A stretch of 64,000 nucleotides of DNA, taken from contig NZ_BBRG01000001.1 in NCBI RefSeq assembly GCF_000975155.1, forward strand, positions 913,999 to 977,998, read 5' to 3'. This DNA is from Demequina globuliformis. GTDB lineage: Bacteria; Actinomycetota; Actinomycetes; Actinomycetales; Demequinaceae. Made by a program: the position numbers and the translations under genes. Positions 1 to 7,652 of this stretch are shown one piece after another. The notes beneath the pieces are model-generated. The model saw nothing but the letters and a program-made list of their open reading frames with translations, made no database searches and had not been told where the DNA came from. Positions within the stretch are counted from its first letter, which is position 1; each line of letters opens with the position of its first letter.

Positions 1-165
1 TGGCGCACCGAACTCGAACGGGCGGGACTGTGCGCCCGCCGGCAGCGCTTCCGCGTCCGCCTCGGAGCGCACCCCTGCCACGACATCGGCGCCACGCTCA
101 AGGAGCCCGTTCACCGTGGGCAGCCCGACGGTGCCGGTTGCCCCTGTCACAAACACTGCGCTCAT
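1..165 (-). CDS. NAD(P)-binding NmrA-like protein, N-terminal fragment
   Basis: The reading frame starts at an ATG and runs off the left edge of the window after 55 codons. The first residues carry a nucleotide-binding glycine motif, GATGTVG, in a Rossmann beta-alpha-beta setting. This points to the NmrA / atypical short-chain dehydrogenase group, which binds NAD(P) as an oxidoreductase or redox sensor. Its ATG overlaps the TGA of the MarR gene in an ATGA arrangement, so it is probably the third, translationally coupled gene of a leftward operon. The substrate cannot be told from the fragment. Confidence 0.8.
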   Translation of the reverse strand, partial: MSAVFVTGATGTVGLPTVNGLLERGADVVAGVRSEADAEALPAGAQSRPFEFGAP

Positions 166-602
166 CGCACCACTCCTGTTGTTCGCGTGAGCGTCGCGGC
201 CAAAGCCGCGAGCTCCTCATCAGACACTGCCACAAAGTGCGGCGCCACAGCTTTCACGGCATTGGCCTCGAAAGCGGTGACGATCTCCCGGGCCGAGCCC
301 GTCAACCGGACCACCTTGGATCGCGCGTCGCTGGGGTGCGGGACCTGCTCGACCAGCCCACGCTGAACGAGCGGATCGACCGCTTGTGTCACGGCGCCGC
401 GGGTGACTCCCAGATGCTCCGCGAGTGCGCTGGGCGTCATGTCCTGAGCGCCGTGAGCGAGAGCGAACAGCACCTCCATGTGCGACCGGCTGAGCTCCTG
501 GTCCGCGAACGGAGGGCGCGGCAAGCTCGCCAGCACCCGCTGCCACTGCACCATCGCCTCCAACACGGTGGCGATGGAGGTCGAGCGGCTCACGTCACGC
601 AC
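162..602 (-). CDS. MarR-family transcriptional regulator
   Basis: A 146-residue winged-helix protein, the usual MarR length. The DNA-recognition helix region lies near residues 60-82 (LGVTRGAVTQAVDPL) and the wing near 88-101, with the conserved pattern SDARSKVVRLT. It starts at a GTG that overlaps the end of the upstream NAD(P)-binding gene by 8 bases. It lies between two NAD(P)-binding proteins in one leftward operon and probably autoregulates it through the palindrome just upstream of the first gene. The ligand is unknown; electrophiles or phenolics would be typical for the family. Confidence 0.88.
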   Translation of the reverse strand: MRDVSRSTSIATVLEAMVQWQRVLASLPRPPFADQELSRSHMEVLFALAHGAQDMTPSALAEHLGVTRGAVTQAVDPLVQRGLVEQVPHPSDARSKVVRLTGSAREIVTAFEANAVKAVAPHFVAVSDEELAALAATLTRTTGVVR

Positions 603-1224
603 TCACGAACGGCATCTGGTGAACGAAGGTGCGGTCATCGATTTGCGTCACGATGAAGTCCGCGAGGTCCTCACGGCTGATCTTCATCCCGGTCCCGACG
701 CCCACCCAGCCTGCGCGGTAGCTTCCCTGGCGGGGGTCCTCCGTGAGACGCGGGCCGCGCACGACCGTCCAATCCAGGTGGGACTTCTCAAGAATCTCGA
801 GGTGCCCCTCGGCGTCAGCGAGCACGTGCCCTGCCATGAGCTTGAGCGCGCCGCGCATGAGCCGGTCGGGGAAGGCGGGCTGATCCTGAGGCGCGCGCAA
901 CCCGCCGCCTGACAGCGTCACCAGCCGCGTGGCGCCCGAGTCCTGCATCGCAGCCACGATGTTCGCCGTGCCGTCAGTCTGCAAGGTGCGCGGCGATCCC
1001 TTGACCTGGCCGAACAAACTCAGCACAGCGTCGGCCCCCTCCACCGTGTCAGCAACGGCGGCCGGATCGAGGACGTCACCCTGGATGACGACCAGGCGGT
1101 CGTGCTCGGGCAGGGCCGACGCGCGGCGTGCGAGGGCGCGGACGGTGTCGCCGCGGTCGAGGAGACGGGTCAGAACGCGCGAACCGGTCTTGCCGGTGGC
1201 GCCAAAGAGTGCAACGGTAGCCAT
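595..1224 (-). CDS. NAD(P)H-binding protein, atypical SDR / NmrA-like
   Basis: A 209-residue Rossmann protein with the nucleotide-binding motif GATGKTG at residues 8-14 and an SDR-like core of about 210 residues. The classical YxxxK pair is not obvious, which fits the atypical NAD(P)-binding group (flavin reductase or NmrA-like). It is the first gene of a leftward operon followed by a MarR regulator and a second NAD(P)-binding protein. No good Shine-Dalgarno precedes the ATG, and a palindrome ends 9 bases upstream, so transcription may begin very close to the start codon. The reaction is not identifiable. Confidence 0.85.
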   Translation of the reverse strand: MATVALFGATGKTGSRVLTRLLDRGDTVRALARRASALPEHDRLVVIQGDVLDPAAVADTVEGADAVLSLFGQVKGSPRTLQTDGTANIVAAMQDSGATRLVTLSGGGLRAPQDQPAFPDRLMRGALKLMAGHVLADAEGHLEILEKSHLDWTVVRGPRLTEDPRQGSYRAGWVGVGTGMKISREDLADFIVTQIDDRTFVHQMPFVSA

Positions 1225-1232
1225 GCGACTTA

Positions 1233-1247
1233 GTTTAGACGCTAAAC
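1233..1247. promoter_or_regulatory. Palindromic operator candidate upstream of the MarR operon
   Basis: GTTTAG and CTAAAC form a perfect 6-bp inverted repeat around a 3-bp spacer, immediately upstream of the first gene of the MarR-containing operon. MarR dimers bind short inverted repeats of this kind. The AT-rich site in a GC-rich background is also where a -10 element would sit, so repression by occlusion is plausible. This is inference from position and symmetry. Confidence 0.55.
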
Positions 1248-1270
1248 AACCTGCCGGCTACCACCGGGCC

Positions 1271-1978
1271 TTACTCCTCGTCGCCGCCTTCGCCATCTCC
1301 CGAGGGCTCAGGCGACGGGCTGGCGGTGGCAAGCGGGTTCTCCGGTAGCACGCCTGGCGCAAGCTGAGGCTGGATGAGGTCTGCGGGCAGGCACTCCGCC
1401 TGAGCGCTCAGCTGAAGGTCGGGGTCCAGTTCAGGCGACAGCGCCTCGCGCAGACCCGGGTCCTCGCCATACTCGTCGCCCAAAATGAGGTCCAGAGTGA
1501 TGTCATCGCGATTGTCGAGCGTGAGCTCCACATCGTCGAACTGAACCGAGAGGGTATAAGCCTGGTGAACGCCGGCGGAGCCAAAGAGGATCTCCACGCC
1601 TCCCGTGAACTCGCGATTCCAGTTCTGAGTCCCCGTCACCAGGAAGCCGCGCGATTCCAGCGCGGTAGCCGTCGTTCCAGCGAGCCCAGCCACGTCGGTG
1701 GCATTGCTCACGCGCAACACCACTTCCTCAGCCGGCAGCGGTGTGGCCCCGGCTGGCGGGCAGACCAGCGTCGTATCCGCCTCGAACGCCCCGGCCGGCG
1801 TGTGAATAGCGGCGTTGAATGGCCCCTGCGCATCCCCGCGGAAGATCGCGAGCGCCGCGATGGTGAGCGCCGTCAACACAATGATCGCGATTCCAAAGAC
1901 CAGGAGCTGGCGCTCCCTCCTCCGACGACGCGTCACCGAACCGCGCGGCGTCGCGTCGGGGTGCTGGGCGTCTGTCAC
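1271..1978 (-). CDS. Single-pass membrane protein with LytR C-terminal domain
   Basis: Start chosen at the GTG preceded by AGAGGTAGGA. A longer in-frame extension would run into tRNA-Ser and is rejected. The 235-residue product has a basic cytoplasmic start, one membrane segment near residues 23-46 and an extracytoplasmic LytR_C-like domain. That domain contains a VLRVSNATDVAGLAGTTA pattern followed by mixed beta structure, and the protein ends in an acidic Pro/Ser tail. Standalone LytR_C proteins are common in actinobacteria and are linked by family only to cell-envelope assembly. No enzyme motif is visible. Confidence 0.75.
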   Translation of the reverse strand: MTDAQHPDATPRGSVTRRRRRERQLLVFGIAIIVLTALTIAALAIFRGDAQGPFNAAIHTPAGAFEADTTLVCPPAGATPLPAEEVVLRVSNATDVAGLAGTTATALESRGFLVTGTQNWNREFTGGVEILFGSAGVHQAYTLSVQFDDVELTLDNRDDITLDLILGDEYGEDPGLREALSPELDPDLQLSAQAECLPADLIQPQLAPGVLPENPLATASPSPEPSGDGEGGDEE

Positions 1979-2016
1979 AGGTCCTACCTCTAGGCAGTGG
2001 TGCGTCGGGACGGAAA

Positions 2017-2106
2017 TGGCGGAGGATAGGGGATTCGAACCCCTGAGGGCTTTAACACCCAACACGCTTTCCAAGCGTGCGCACTAGGCCACTATGCGAA
2101 TCCTCC
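2017..2106 (-). tRNA. tRNA-Ser (anticodon GGA)
   Basis: Read on the minus strand, the seven-base acceptor arms GGAGGAT and ATCCTCC pair. The anticodon stem CACGC/GCGTG encloses a seven-base loop TTGGAAA with anticodon GGA. A long variable arm typical of serine tRNAs is present, and the T-loop reads GGTTCGAATCC. The discriminator is G and the CCA end is encoded. It lies next to the SRP RNA gene and dnaX, a common actinobacterial arrangement. Confidence 0.96.
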
Positions 2107-2181
2107 AGGAGCCACGATGGTACCCGAGCATTGCCGAGGGAAGAAATCGCACCACCCCGGATAGCCGCTAGACTATTCCCC

Positions 2182-2274
2182 GACCCCCCACGTGGCGATA
2201 CCTCGCCCAACTCCCCCAGGGCAGGAATGCAGCAAGGGTAAGCGGGCTCTGTCGGGTGCGTGGGGGGTCCTTTT
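2182..2274 (+). ncRNA. ffs: Signal recognition particle RNA (small 4.5S type)
   Basis: The ends GACCCCCCACG and CGTGGGGGGTC pair to close a long hairpin. The interior carries the conserved SRP domain IV pattern: AGGGCAGGAATGCAGCAAGG, then GGTAAGCGGGCTCTGTCGGG. These features identify the short bacterial SRP RNA, which binds Ffh and targets nascent membrane proteins. The closing stem is followed by TTTT and probably doubles as the terminator. Position between tRNA-Ser and dnaX supports the call. Confidence 0.93.
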
Positions 2275-2493
2275 ATGCCCGGGTGACCCCGGCATCGGCC
2301 CGGCGCCCACAGCGAGCCAACCCCTCCCTGACCCCGGCGACGCCCCTCCCCACGCCACTCGAACCATCCCCACGGCCGGACTGTGACCCAGGTCTCAAAT
2401 GAACAGGGACTTTCCGCCCGGGCGCCGCGGGCCAAACAGGCATACCGTCGAAGTGTCGTCATCGAAGACCACACCAGATGAAGGGAACACATC

Positions 2494-3525
2494 ATGGCCG
2501 ACACATTCCGCGCCGCAGTCGTCGAAAGCTTCGACGCCCCCCTGAACGTCAAGGACGTAGAACTACCCACCCCAGGCCCATTCGAGGCACTCGTCAAGGT
2601 TCAGTACTCCGGCGTCTGCCACACGGACCTCCACGCAGCAGAAGGCGACTGGCCCGTCAAGCCCACGCCGCCCTTTATCCCCGGCCACGAAGGTGTCGGA
2701 GAAGTTGTCGCCGTCGGCGACCGCGTCACCCGTGTCAATGTGGGCGACACCGTCGGCAACGCCTGGCTGTGGAGCGCCTGTGGCGAGTGCGAGTTCTGCG
2801 AGTCCGGCTGGGAGACCTTGTGCCTGGCGCAGAAGAACGGCGGCTACGCCGTAGACGGCTCGTTCGGACAGTACATGCTCGTTGACTCGCGCTACTGCCC
2901 CGTCCTGCCTGAGGGCGTCGACCTCGCGGGCGCCGCGCCCATCCTGTGCGCTGGCGTCACCGTCTACAAGGGCCTCAAGCAGACGGACACCAAGCCCGGT
3001 GACTGGGTCATGATTTCCGGAATCGGCGGGCTGGGCCACATCGCAGTCCAGTACGCGGTCGCAATGGGCCGTCGCGTGGTGGCTGTTGACGTCGATGACG
3101 CCAAGTTGGAGCTCGCCAAGAAGCACGGCGCGGAAGTGACCGTGAACGCTGCGACCGCTGAAGACGCTGCCGCAGACATTCAGGCGGCGACCGGTGGCGG
3201 TGTGCACGGTGCACTCGTGACTGCGGTCAACGGCAAGGCGTTCCCGCAGGCAGTCAGTTCGCTGCGCCGCGGAGGCACCGTGTCGCTCGTGGGCCTGCCC
3301 CCCGAGCAGTTCCCACTGGATATCTTCTCCGTTGTGCTGAGCGGCTGGACCGTTCGCGGCTCCATCGTTGGCACCCGCCGCGACATGGAAGAGGCCATTG
3401 ACTTCTTCGCTCGCGGCAAGGTGGTGCCGACCTACACGGTCGAGCCACTGGACAACATCAACGACATCTTCTCCCGCATGCACGCCGGCAAGATCGACGG
3501 CCGCATCGTGATGGACATGGCGTAA
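2494..3525 (+). CDS. adhP: Zinc-dependent alcohol dehydrogenase (AdhP type)
   Basis: A 343-residue medium-chain dehydrogenase oxidising primary alcohols to aldehydes with NAD+. Catalytic zinc ligands are visible at Cys42, His65-Glu66 (GHE) and Cys152. The structural zinc knuckle uses Cys96, Cys99, Cys102 and Cys110. The cofactor motif GIGGLG lies at residues 176-181. Length and the GWETLC pattern match the AdhP group rather than formaldehyde or threonine dehydrogenases. The ATG is preceded by GAAGGGAA. It appears to be a single gene ended by a strong hairpin, and it sits between ffs and dnaX, so it is probably a lineage-specific insertion there. Confidence 0.93.
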   Translation: MADTFRAAVVESFDAPLNVKDVELPTPGPFEALVKVQYSGVCHTDLHAAEGDWPVKPTPPFIPGHEGVGEVVAVGDRVTRVNVGDTVGNAWLWSACGECEFCESGWETLCLAQKNGGYAVDGSFGQYMLVDSRYCPVLPEGVDLAGAAPILCAGVTVYKGLKQTDTKPGDWVMISGIGGLGHIAVQYAVAMGRRVVAVDVDDAKLELAKKHGAEVTVNAATAEDAAADIQAATGGGVHGALVTAVNGKAFPQAVSSLRRGGTVSLVGLPPEQFPLDIFSVVLSGWTVRGSIVGTRRDMEEAIDFFARGKVVPTYTVEPLDNINDIFSRMHAGKIDGRIVMDMA

Positions 3526-3543
3526 CACCCGCAATCACCCCAA

Positions 3544-3577
3544 GGCCGCCCCGAGCACACCGCTCGGGGCGGCCTTT
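3544..3577 (+). terminator. Intrinsic terminator after adhP
   Basis: A perfect 12-bp stem (GGCCGCCCCGAG with CTCGGGGCGGCC) closes a 7-base loop and is followed by TTT. It lies 18 bases after the adhP stop and separates it from dnaX. Confidence 0.85.
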
Positions 3578-3631
3578 GCCTTGTGTGGAGGGCCGATGCG
3601 CGTGTCGGTGGGGACGGTTAGGCTCAGTCCC

Positions 3632-6007
3632 GTGAGCCAAGCCTTGTATCGCCGGTACCGCCCCGACGCCTTCGCCGACGTCGTGGGCCAGGAGCACGTC
3701 ACCACGCCCCTCATGCAGGCGTTGCGGTCGGACAAGGTCAACCACGCATACCTGTTCTCCGGCCCGCGCGGCTGCGGCAAGACCACCTCAGCGCGCATCC
3801 TGGCACGCTGCCTCAACTGCGCGCAGGGGCCCACAGATACGCCGTGCGGCGAGTGCGATTCCTGCGTCGAGCTCGCGCGCGGTGGCGCGGGGTCGGTGGA
3901 CGTGGTCGAGATCGATGCCGCATCCCACAACGGCGTCGATGACGCCCGCGAGCTTCGCGAGCGCGCGGCGTTCGCCCCCGCGCGCGACCGCTACAAGATC
4001 TTCATCCTGGACGAGGCCCACATGGTCACGACCCAGGGCTTTAACGCGCTGCTGAAGCTGGTGGAGGAGCCGCCGCCGCACGTGCGCTTTATCTTCGCGA
4101 CCACCGAGCCGGACAAGGTCATCGGCACCATCCGCTCTCGCACCCACCACTACCCGTTCCGGCTGGTCCCGCCGTCCGTGCTGACCGAGTATCTCGAGAC
4201 GCTGTGTGCCCAGGAGAACGTCACGGTCAGCTCCGGCGTGATGCCTCTTGTGGTGCGTGCGGGCAGCGGGTCCGTGCGCGACACGCTCTCTGTGTTGGAC
4301 CAACTGATCGCCGGCTCGGACGCCGCTGGCGTCACGTATGAGCGCGCCATCGCATTGCTGGGCTTCACCGATGCCACGCTCCTCGACGACGCCGTGGATG
4401 CACTAGCGGCCTCAGACGGTGCGTCGCTGTTCCACGTGGTCGACCGCATCATCTCGACGGGCCACGAGCCACGCCGCTTTGTCGAGGACCTGCTTGAGCG
4501 CCTACGCGACCTCCTGGTGCTGGCCGCCTCAGGCCAGGCTGGCGCCGGGGCCCTGGGGGAAGTTCCTGAGGACCAGCTCGAGCGCATGCAAGACCAGAGT
4601 AGGCGTCTGGGGCTCGCACGAGCGTCCCGCGCCGGGGACTTGGTCAACGACGCCCTGACCTCGATGGTGGGCGCGACCTCGCCTCGCCTCCACCTTGAGC
4701 TCCTGTGCGCGCGCCTGCTCGCTGCGGACGCGTCCCCGGCTGGCGTCGCTGTCGCCGCCGCACCGAGCGCGGCACCGACGGCCGTCCCTGCAGGGACCGC
4801 CGCGAACCAGGTGCAAGGTGCGGGACACGCCGGTGGCGCCGCACAGATAGACGACGGCCTGACGGGCGCCGCTCGCGCCAAGGCGGCGCTGGCGGCGGCG
4901 CGGCCCCCGGCCAGCGAAGCTCAGGCCAGTGCAGCTCAGGCCAGCCAAGCTCAGGCCAGCGCGGCTCCGGCCGCGGAGCAGGTCACGCCTGGCGAACCTA
5001 CTCGCCCCGCACCGTGGGATGACGAGCCCGAGGACGGCGCGACGCCGGCGACCTCGACGCAACCGGCGGAACCCGCTCAGGCGCCAACGCCAGCCCCGGC
5101 GCCATCGTCGGCGCCTGACACCCCGGCCGCTCCTCCTTCACCGAGCGCGCCATGGGACGAGCCTGAGCCGGTGGAACCCGACCCCATTGAGCCCATGCCG
5201 TACACCGCCCCCACCCCTGTCGTGAAGCAGGCTCCGGCAGAGGCACCCGCCGCGAGCGCTCCAGCGCCGACCGCGACGCCGGCCCCCCAGGAGCCCGCTG
5301 TCCCACCTGCGGCACCGCCGGCCGGATCTCAGGCCGGCGGCGCCGAGGACGCCGAGCTCCTTCGCCGGCGGTGGCAAGAGGTCCTCGGCACGCTGGAACG
5401 GCGCCGCGTGACATGGTCGATGGTGTCGCAGAGCGCTCAGGTCGCCTCGGTGGAAGCCGGCGTGCTCACACTCGCCTTCGACAACGCGGCACTCGCCGGG
5501 CGGTTCGGCGGCTCTCAGCACGCGGAGAACGTCGCGCTCGCGGTGCGCGAGACGCTGGGCCTCCAGGTGCGCGTCGAAGCCACCACTGGACCCGTCGCCA
5601 CACCCACCGGTCCTGGCATCCCCGCGACGGGAGCAGCGCCGTCCTACGGTCAAGCACCATCGCACGGGGCCGCGCAGTCCGCCGACTCGGCGTCGCCGTA
5701 CGGATCCGCGCAAGGTTCGGCACCCGCCTATGGAGCGTCCACAGCGCACGTTGCAGGGACCGCGGGTCTTGGCTCGCACGCGGCGGCCATGCCCAGCACC
5801 GCGGCACCCGCCCCTGCGGGTAGCGCCGCCTCGGTACCCGCCACCGGCGCATCGGCCGCTTCCGCACCCGCGGCTGCGTCAGCCACCGCAGCCGCCGATG
5901 ACTACGAAGAGATCATTTCCGACGACGATGAGGCCGCACCTGATGCCACTCTGTCCGGCGCGGACGTCGTCGCAAAGATGCTTGGCGGGCAGGTCGTCGA
6001 GGAATAG
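3632..6007 (+). CDS. dnaX: DNA polymerase III subunit gamma/tau
   Basis: Clamp-loader ATPase of the replicative polymerase, 791 residues if started at the GTG giving VSQALYRRYRPD, where family similarity begins; earlier in-frame starts lack support. Walker A GPRGCGKT is at 44-51, the zinc module uses Cys63, Cys72, Cys75 and Cys78, and Walker B DEAH is at 127-130. The arginine-finger motif is SRT (residues 169-171) rather than the usual SRC. After about residue 370 comes a very long Ala/Pro/Ser-rich linker with imperfect 15-bp repeats near 4920-4970. A compact tau domain (about 585-660) and a second low-complexity stretch follow. I see no A-rich slippery site for a frameshifted gamma form. Confidence 0.93.
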   Translation: MSQALYRRYRPDAFADVVGQEHVTTPLMQALRSDKVNHAYLFSGPRGCGKTTSARILARCLNCAQGPTDTPCGECDSCVELARGGAGSVDVVEIDAASHNGVDDARELRERAAFAPARDRYKIFILDEAHMVTTQGFNALLKLVEEPPPHVRFIFATTEPDKVIGTIRSRTHHYPFRLVPPSVLTEYLETLCAQENVTVSSGVMPLVVRAGSGSVRDTLSVLDQLIAGSDAAGVTYERAIALLGFTDATLLDDAVDALAASDGASLFHVVDRIISTGHEPRRFVEDLLERLRDLLVLAASGQAGAGALGEVPEDQLERMQDQSRRLGLARASRAGDLVNDALTSMVGATSPRLHLELLCARLLAADASPAGVAVAAAPSAAPTAVPAGTAANQVQGAGHAGGAAQIDDGLTGAARAKAALAAARPPASEAQASAAQASQAQASAAPAAEQVTPGEPTRPAPWDDEPEDGATPATSTQPAEPAQAPTPAPAPSSAPDTPAAPPSPSAPWDEPEPVEPDPIEPMPYTAPTPVVKQAPAEAPAASAPAPTATPAPQEPAVPPAAPPAGSQAGGAEDAELLRRRWQEVLGTLERRRVTWSMVSQSAQVASVEAGVLTLAFDNAALAGRFGGSQHAENVALAVRETLGLQVRVEATTGPVATPTGPGIPATGAAPSYGQAPSHGAAQSADSASPYGSAQGSAPAYGASTAHVAGTAGLGSHAAAMPSTAAPAPAGSAASVPATGASAASAPAAASATAAADDYEEIISDDDEAAPDATLSGADVVAKMLGGQVVEE

Positions 6008-6062
6008 TGCGGCGTCTGCGGCCCCCCTTGGCACGCGCTTACTGACTGGTAACGTGTGCGCC

Positions 6063-6686
6063 ATGGGCGAGGCGGACAAAGGGGACAGGAAGAAGGCCCC
6101 CACTAAGTTCGAACTACGCCGCGCCAAGACTCGTGCCGACCTTCTGCTGCTGGGCTACGAGCGGTTCCCCATCAAGGGATATGCCTCCACCACCATCGAA
6201 GATGTGGTGCGCGACTCCGGATACACCCGCGGTGCGTTCTACTTCCACTTCGACTCCAAAGAAGAGTTCTTCCTGGAAGTGCTGCGCTACCGCAAGCAGA
6301 TCCGCGGTCAATGGTGGGAGGTCCTGGAATCGGACAGCGTCACGGACCTGATGAGCGCGCTGGCGGCGACCTCAGCCGAGTTCGATCGGACAGACCCCAA
6401 CGGCGGCGTGTGGACCATGCTGATCGCAGAGTTCGTCAATGAGATTGCCGGCAATGCCGACATCCTTGCGCCGCTACGTGACATGTACCGCGAATGGATT
6501 GCGGAGCTGGCGATCCTGATGCGCTTCCTTCAAGACAAAGGATGGGGCAGGACGGACCTTCCTGCGGAGGTCCTTGCCCAGCAGATCCTGTCGCTCACCG
6601 ACGGCTACGGGCTCGCGCACCGCATGTACGACGTGGACTTCACCTCGATGTTCGACGCCTACGTCCGCATTCTCGAGCCCCGCTAA
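6063..6686 (+). CDS. TetR-family transcriptional regulator
   Basis: A 207-residue one-domain repressor. The N-terminal HTH spans about residues 25-65 and contains STTIEDVVRDSGYTRGAFYF, the classic TetR pattern. The C-terminal ligand domain has no recognisable specificity. It lies alone between dnaX and recR, genes usually adjacent or separated only by ybaB, so this looks like an insertion into a conserved block. No obvious target gene is divergent to it, so the regulon is unknown. Confidence 0.88.
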   Translation: MGEADKGDRKKAPTKFELRRAKTRADLLLLGYERFPIKGYASTTIEDVVRDSGYTRGAFYFHFDSKEEFFLEVLRYRKQIRGQWWEVLESDSVTDLMSALAATSAEFDRTDPNGGVWTMLIAEFVNEIAGNADILAPLRDMYREWIAELAILMRFLQDKGWGRTDLPAEVLAQQILSLTDGYGLAHRMYDVDFTSMFDAYVRILEPR

Positions 6687-6789
6687 CCGCGGCACCATAC
6701 GGCAGGTGCGTGCGGCATCGGCCCTGGGCCCACTCCGGTTCGTGCGAGCCTGAACTCCACCACCAGTTCTGCCGCCTACGCTTGACCCC

Positions 6790-7386
6790 ATGTATGACGG
6801 CGCGGTGCAGGATCTGATTGACGAACTGGGGTATCTCCCCGGCGTGGGCCCCAAGAGCGCCCAGCGCATCGCGTTTCACCTGCTGGCGGCGGACGCCACT
6901 GACGTCAAACGCCTCGCGGACGCGATCACCACCGTCAAGGAAAAGGTGCGGTTCTGCGACACCTGCGGCAACGTCGCTGAGTCCGCGCAGTGCCGCATTT
7001 GCGCCGACCCTCGGCGCGCCGAGGACTTGCTGTGCGTGGTGGAAGAGCCCAAGGACGTCGTCGTGATCGAGCGGACCCGCGAGTACCGCGGGCGCTATCA
7101 CGTGCTGGGCGGCGCGATCGATCCCATGAACGGTGTGGGACCGGACGATCTACGTATTCGCGAGCTCCTTACCCGCCTGGGCGACGGAGTAGTGCAGGAA
7201 GTGATCATCGCAACCGACCCCAACATTGAGGGTGAGGCCACCGCAACCTACCTCACGCGCATGTTGGTTCCCATGGGCGTCAAGGTGTCGCGGCTCGCAT
7301 CGGGCCTGCCCGTGGGCGGCGACTTGGAGTACGCGGACGAGGTCACGCTTGGCCGTGCCTTCGAAGGCCGCCGCCAGGTCTCCTAG
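6790..7386 (+). CDS. recR: Recombination mediator RecR
   Basis: A 198-residue protein of standard RecR length. It works with RecF/RecO to load RecA on gapped DNA. Visible parts are the helix-hairpin-helix (about 8-30, [17 protein letters not shown]), a zinc finger with Cys56, Cys59, Cys68 and Cys71, and a Toprim domain from about residue 79. The Toprim domain holds the conserved [15 protein letters not shown] segment, and a C-terminal Walker-like tail follows. It lies downstream of dnaX as in many bacteria, with a TetR gene intervening and no ybaB in between. Confidence 0.96.
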   Translation: MYDGAVQDLIDELGYLPGVGPKSAQRIAFHLLAADATDVKRLADAITTVKEKVRFCDTCGNVAESAQCRICADPRRAEDLLCVVEEPKDVVVIERTREYRGRYHVLGGAIDPMNGVGPDDLRIRELLTRLGDGVVQEVIIATDPNIEGEATATYLTRMLVPMGVKVSRLASGLPVGGDLEYADEVTLGRAFEGRRQVS

Positions 7387-7652
7387 CCCCGCACCCAGTT
7401 ATCCCTGGCCGAACATACGCGGCGGGATCCGGCCGCTATCTGGGGCCCCGCCGAAGCTTTCCGGTGGTGAGCCACGCGAGCGCCATCGCTTCGCGCCCCA
7501 GGGCCACAGCATCGGTCCCCGCAGCGCGCCAACACCCCCGCAACGCGCCAAGGCCCCCGGTGGCCCCTGGAAACCACCGAGAATCGACGGCCAGGGGCCC
7601 GCGGGGGCCTCAACCCCACCGTGTATGTACGGCCAGGGGAATGGGGGGGTGG
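7387..7652. other. Convergent intergenic region without a gene
   Basis: About 266 bases separate convergent recR and the ABC permease. No supportable coding region is present. A 9-bp inverted repeat (GGCCCCTGG at 7562 and CCAGGGGCC at 7591) could form a hairpin. The decamer ACGGCCAGGG occurs twice, at about 7587 and 7630. The hairpin may end transcription from one or both sides, but it has no T-tract. Confidence 0.4.

Noticed and set aside
1979-2074. N-terminal extension of the LytR_C protein
   Set aside because: It would read into tRNA-Ser, and a GTG with a good ribosome site lies at 1978.
4920-4975. Short tandem repeats in dnaX as a possible CRISPR or mobile repeat
   Set aside because: They are in-frame 15-bp units coding Ala/Gln-rich linker, with no spacers.
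4600-5400. Programmed frameshift for a gamma form of DnaX
   Set aside because: No A- or T-run slippery sequence with a downstream hairpin was found in the coding region.
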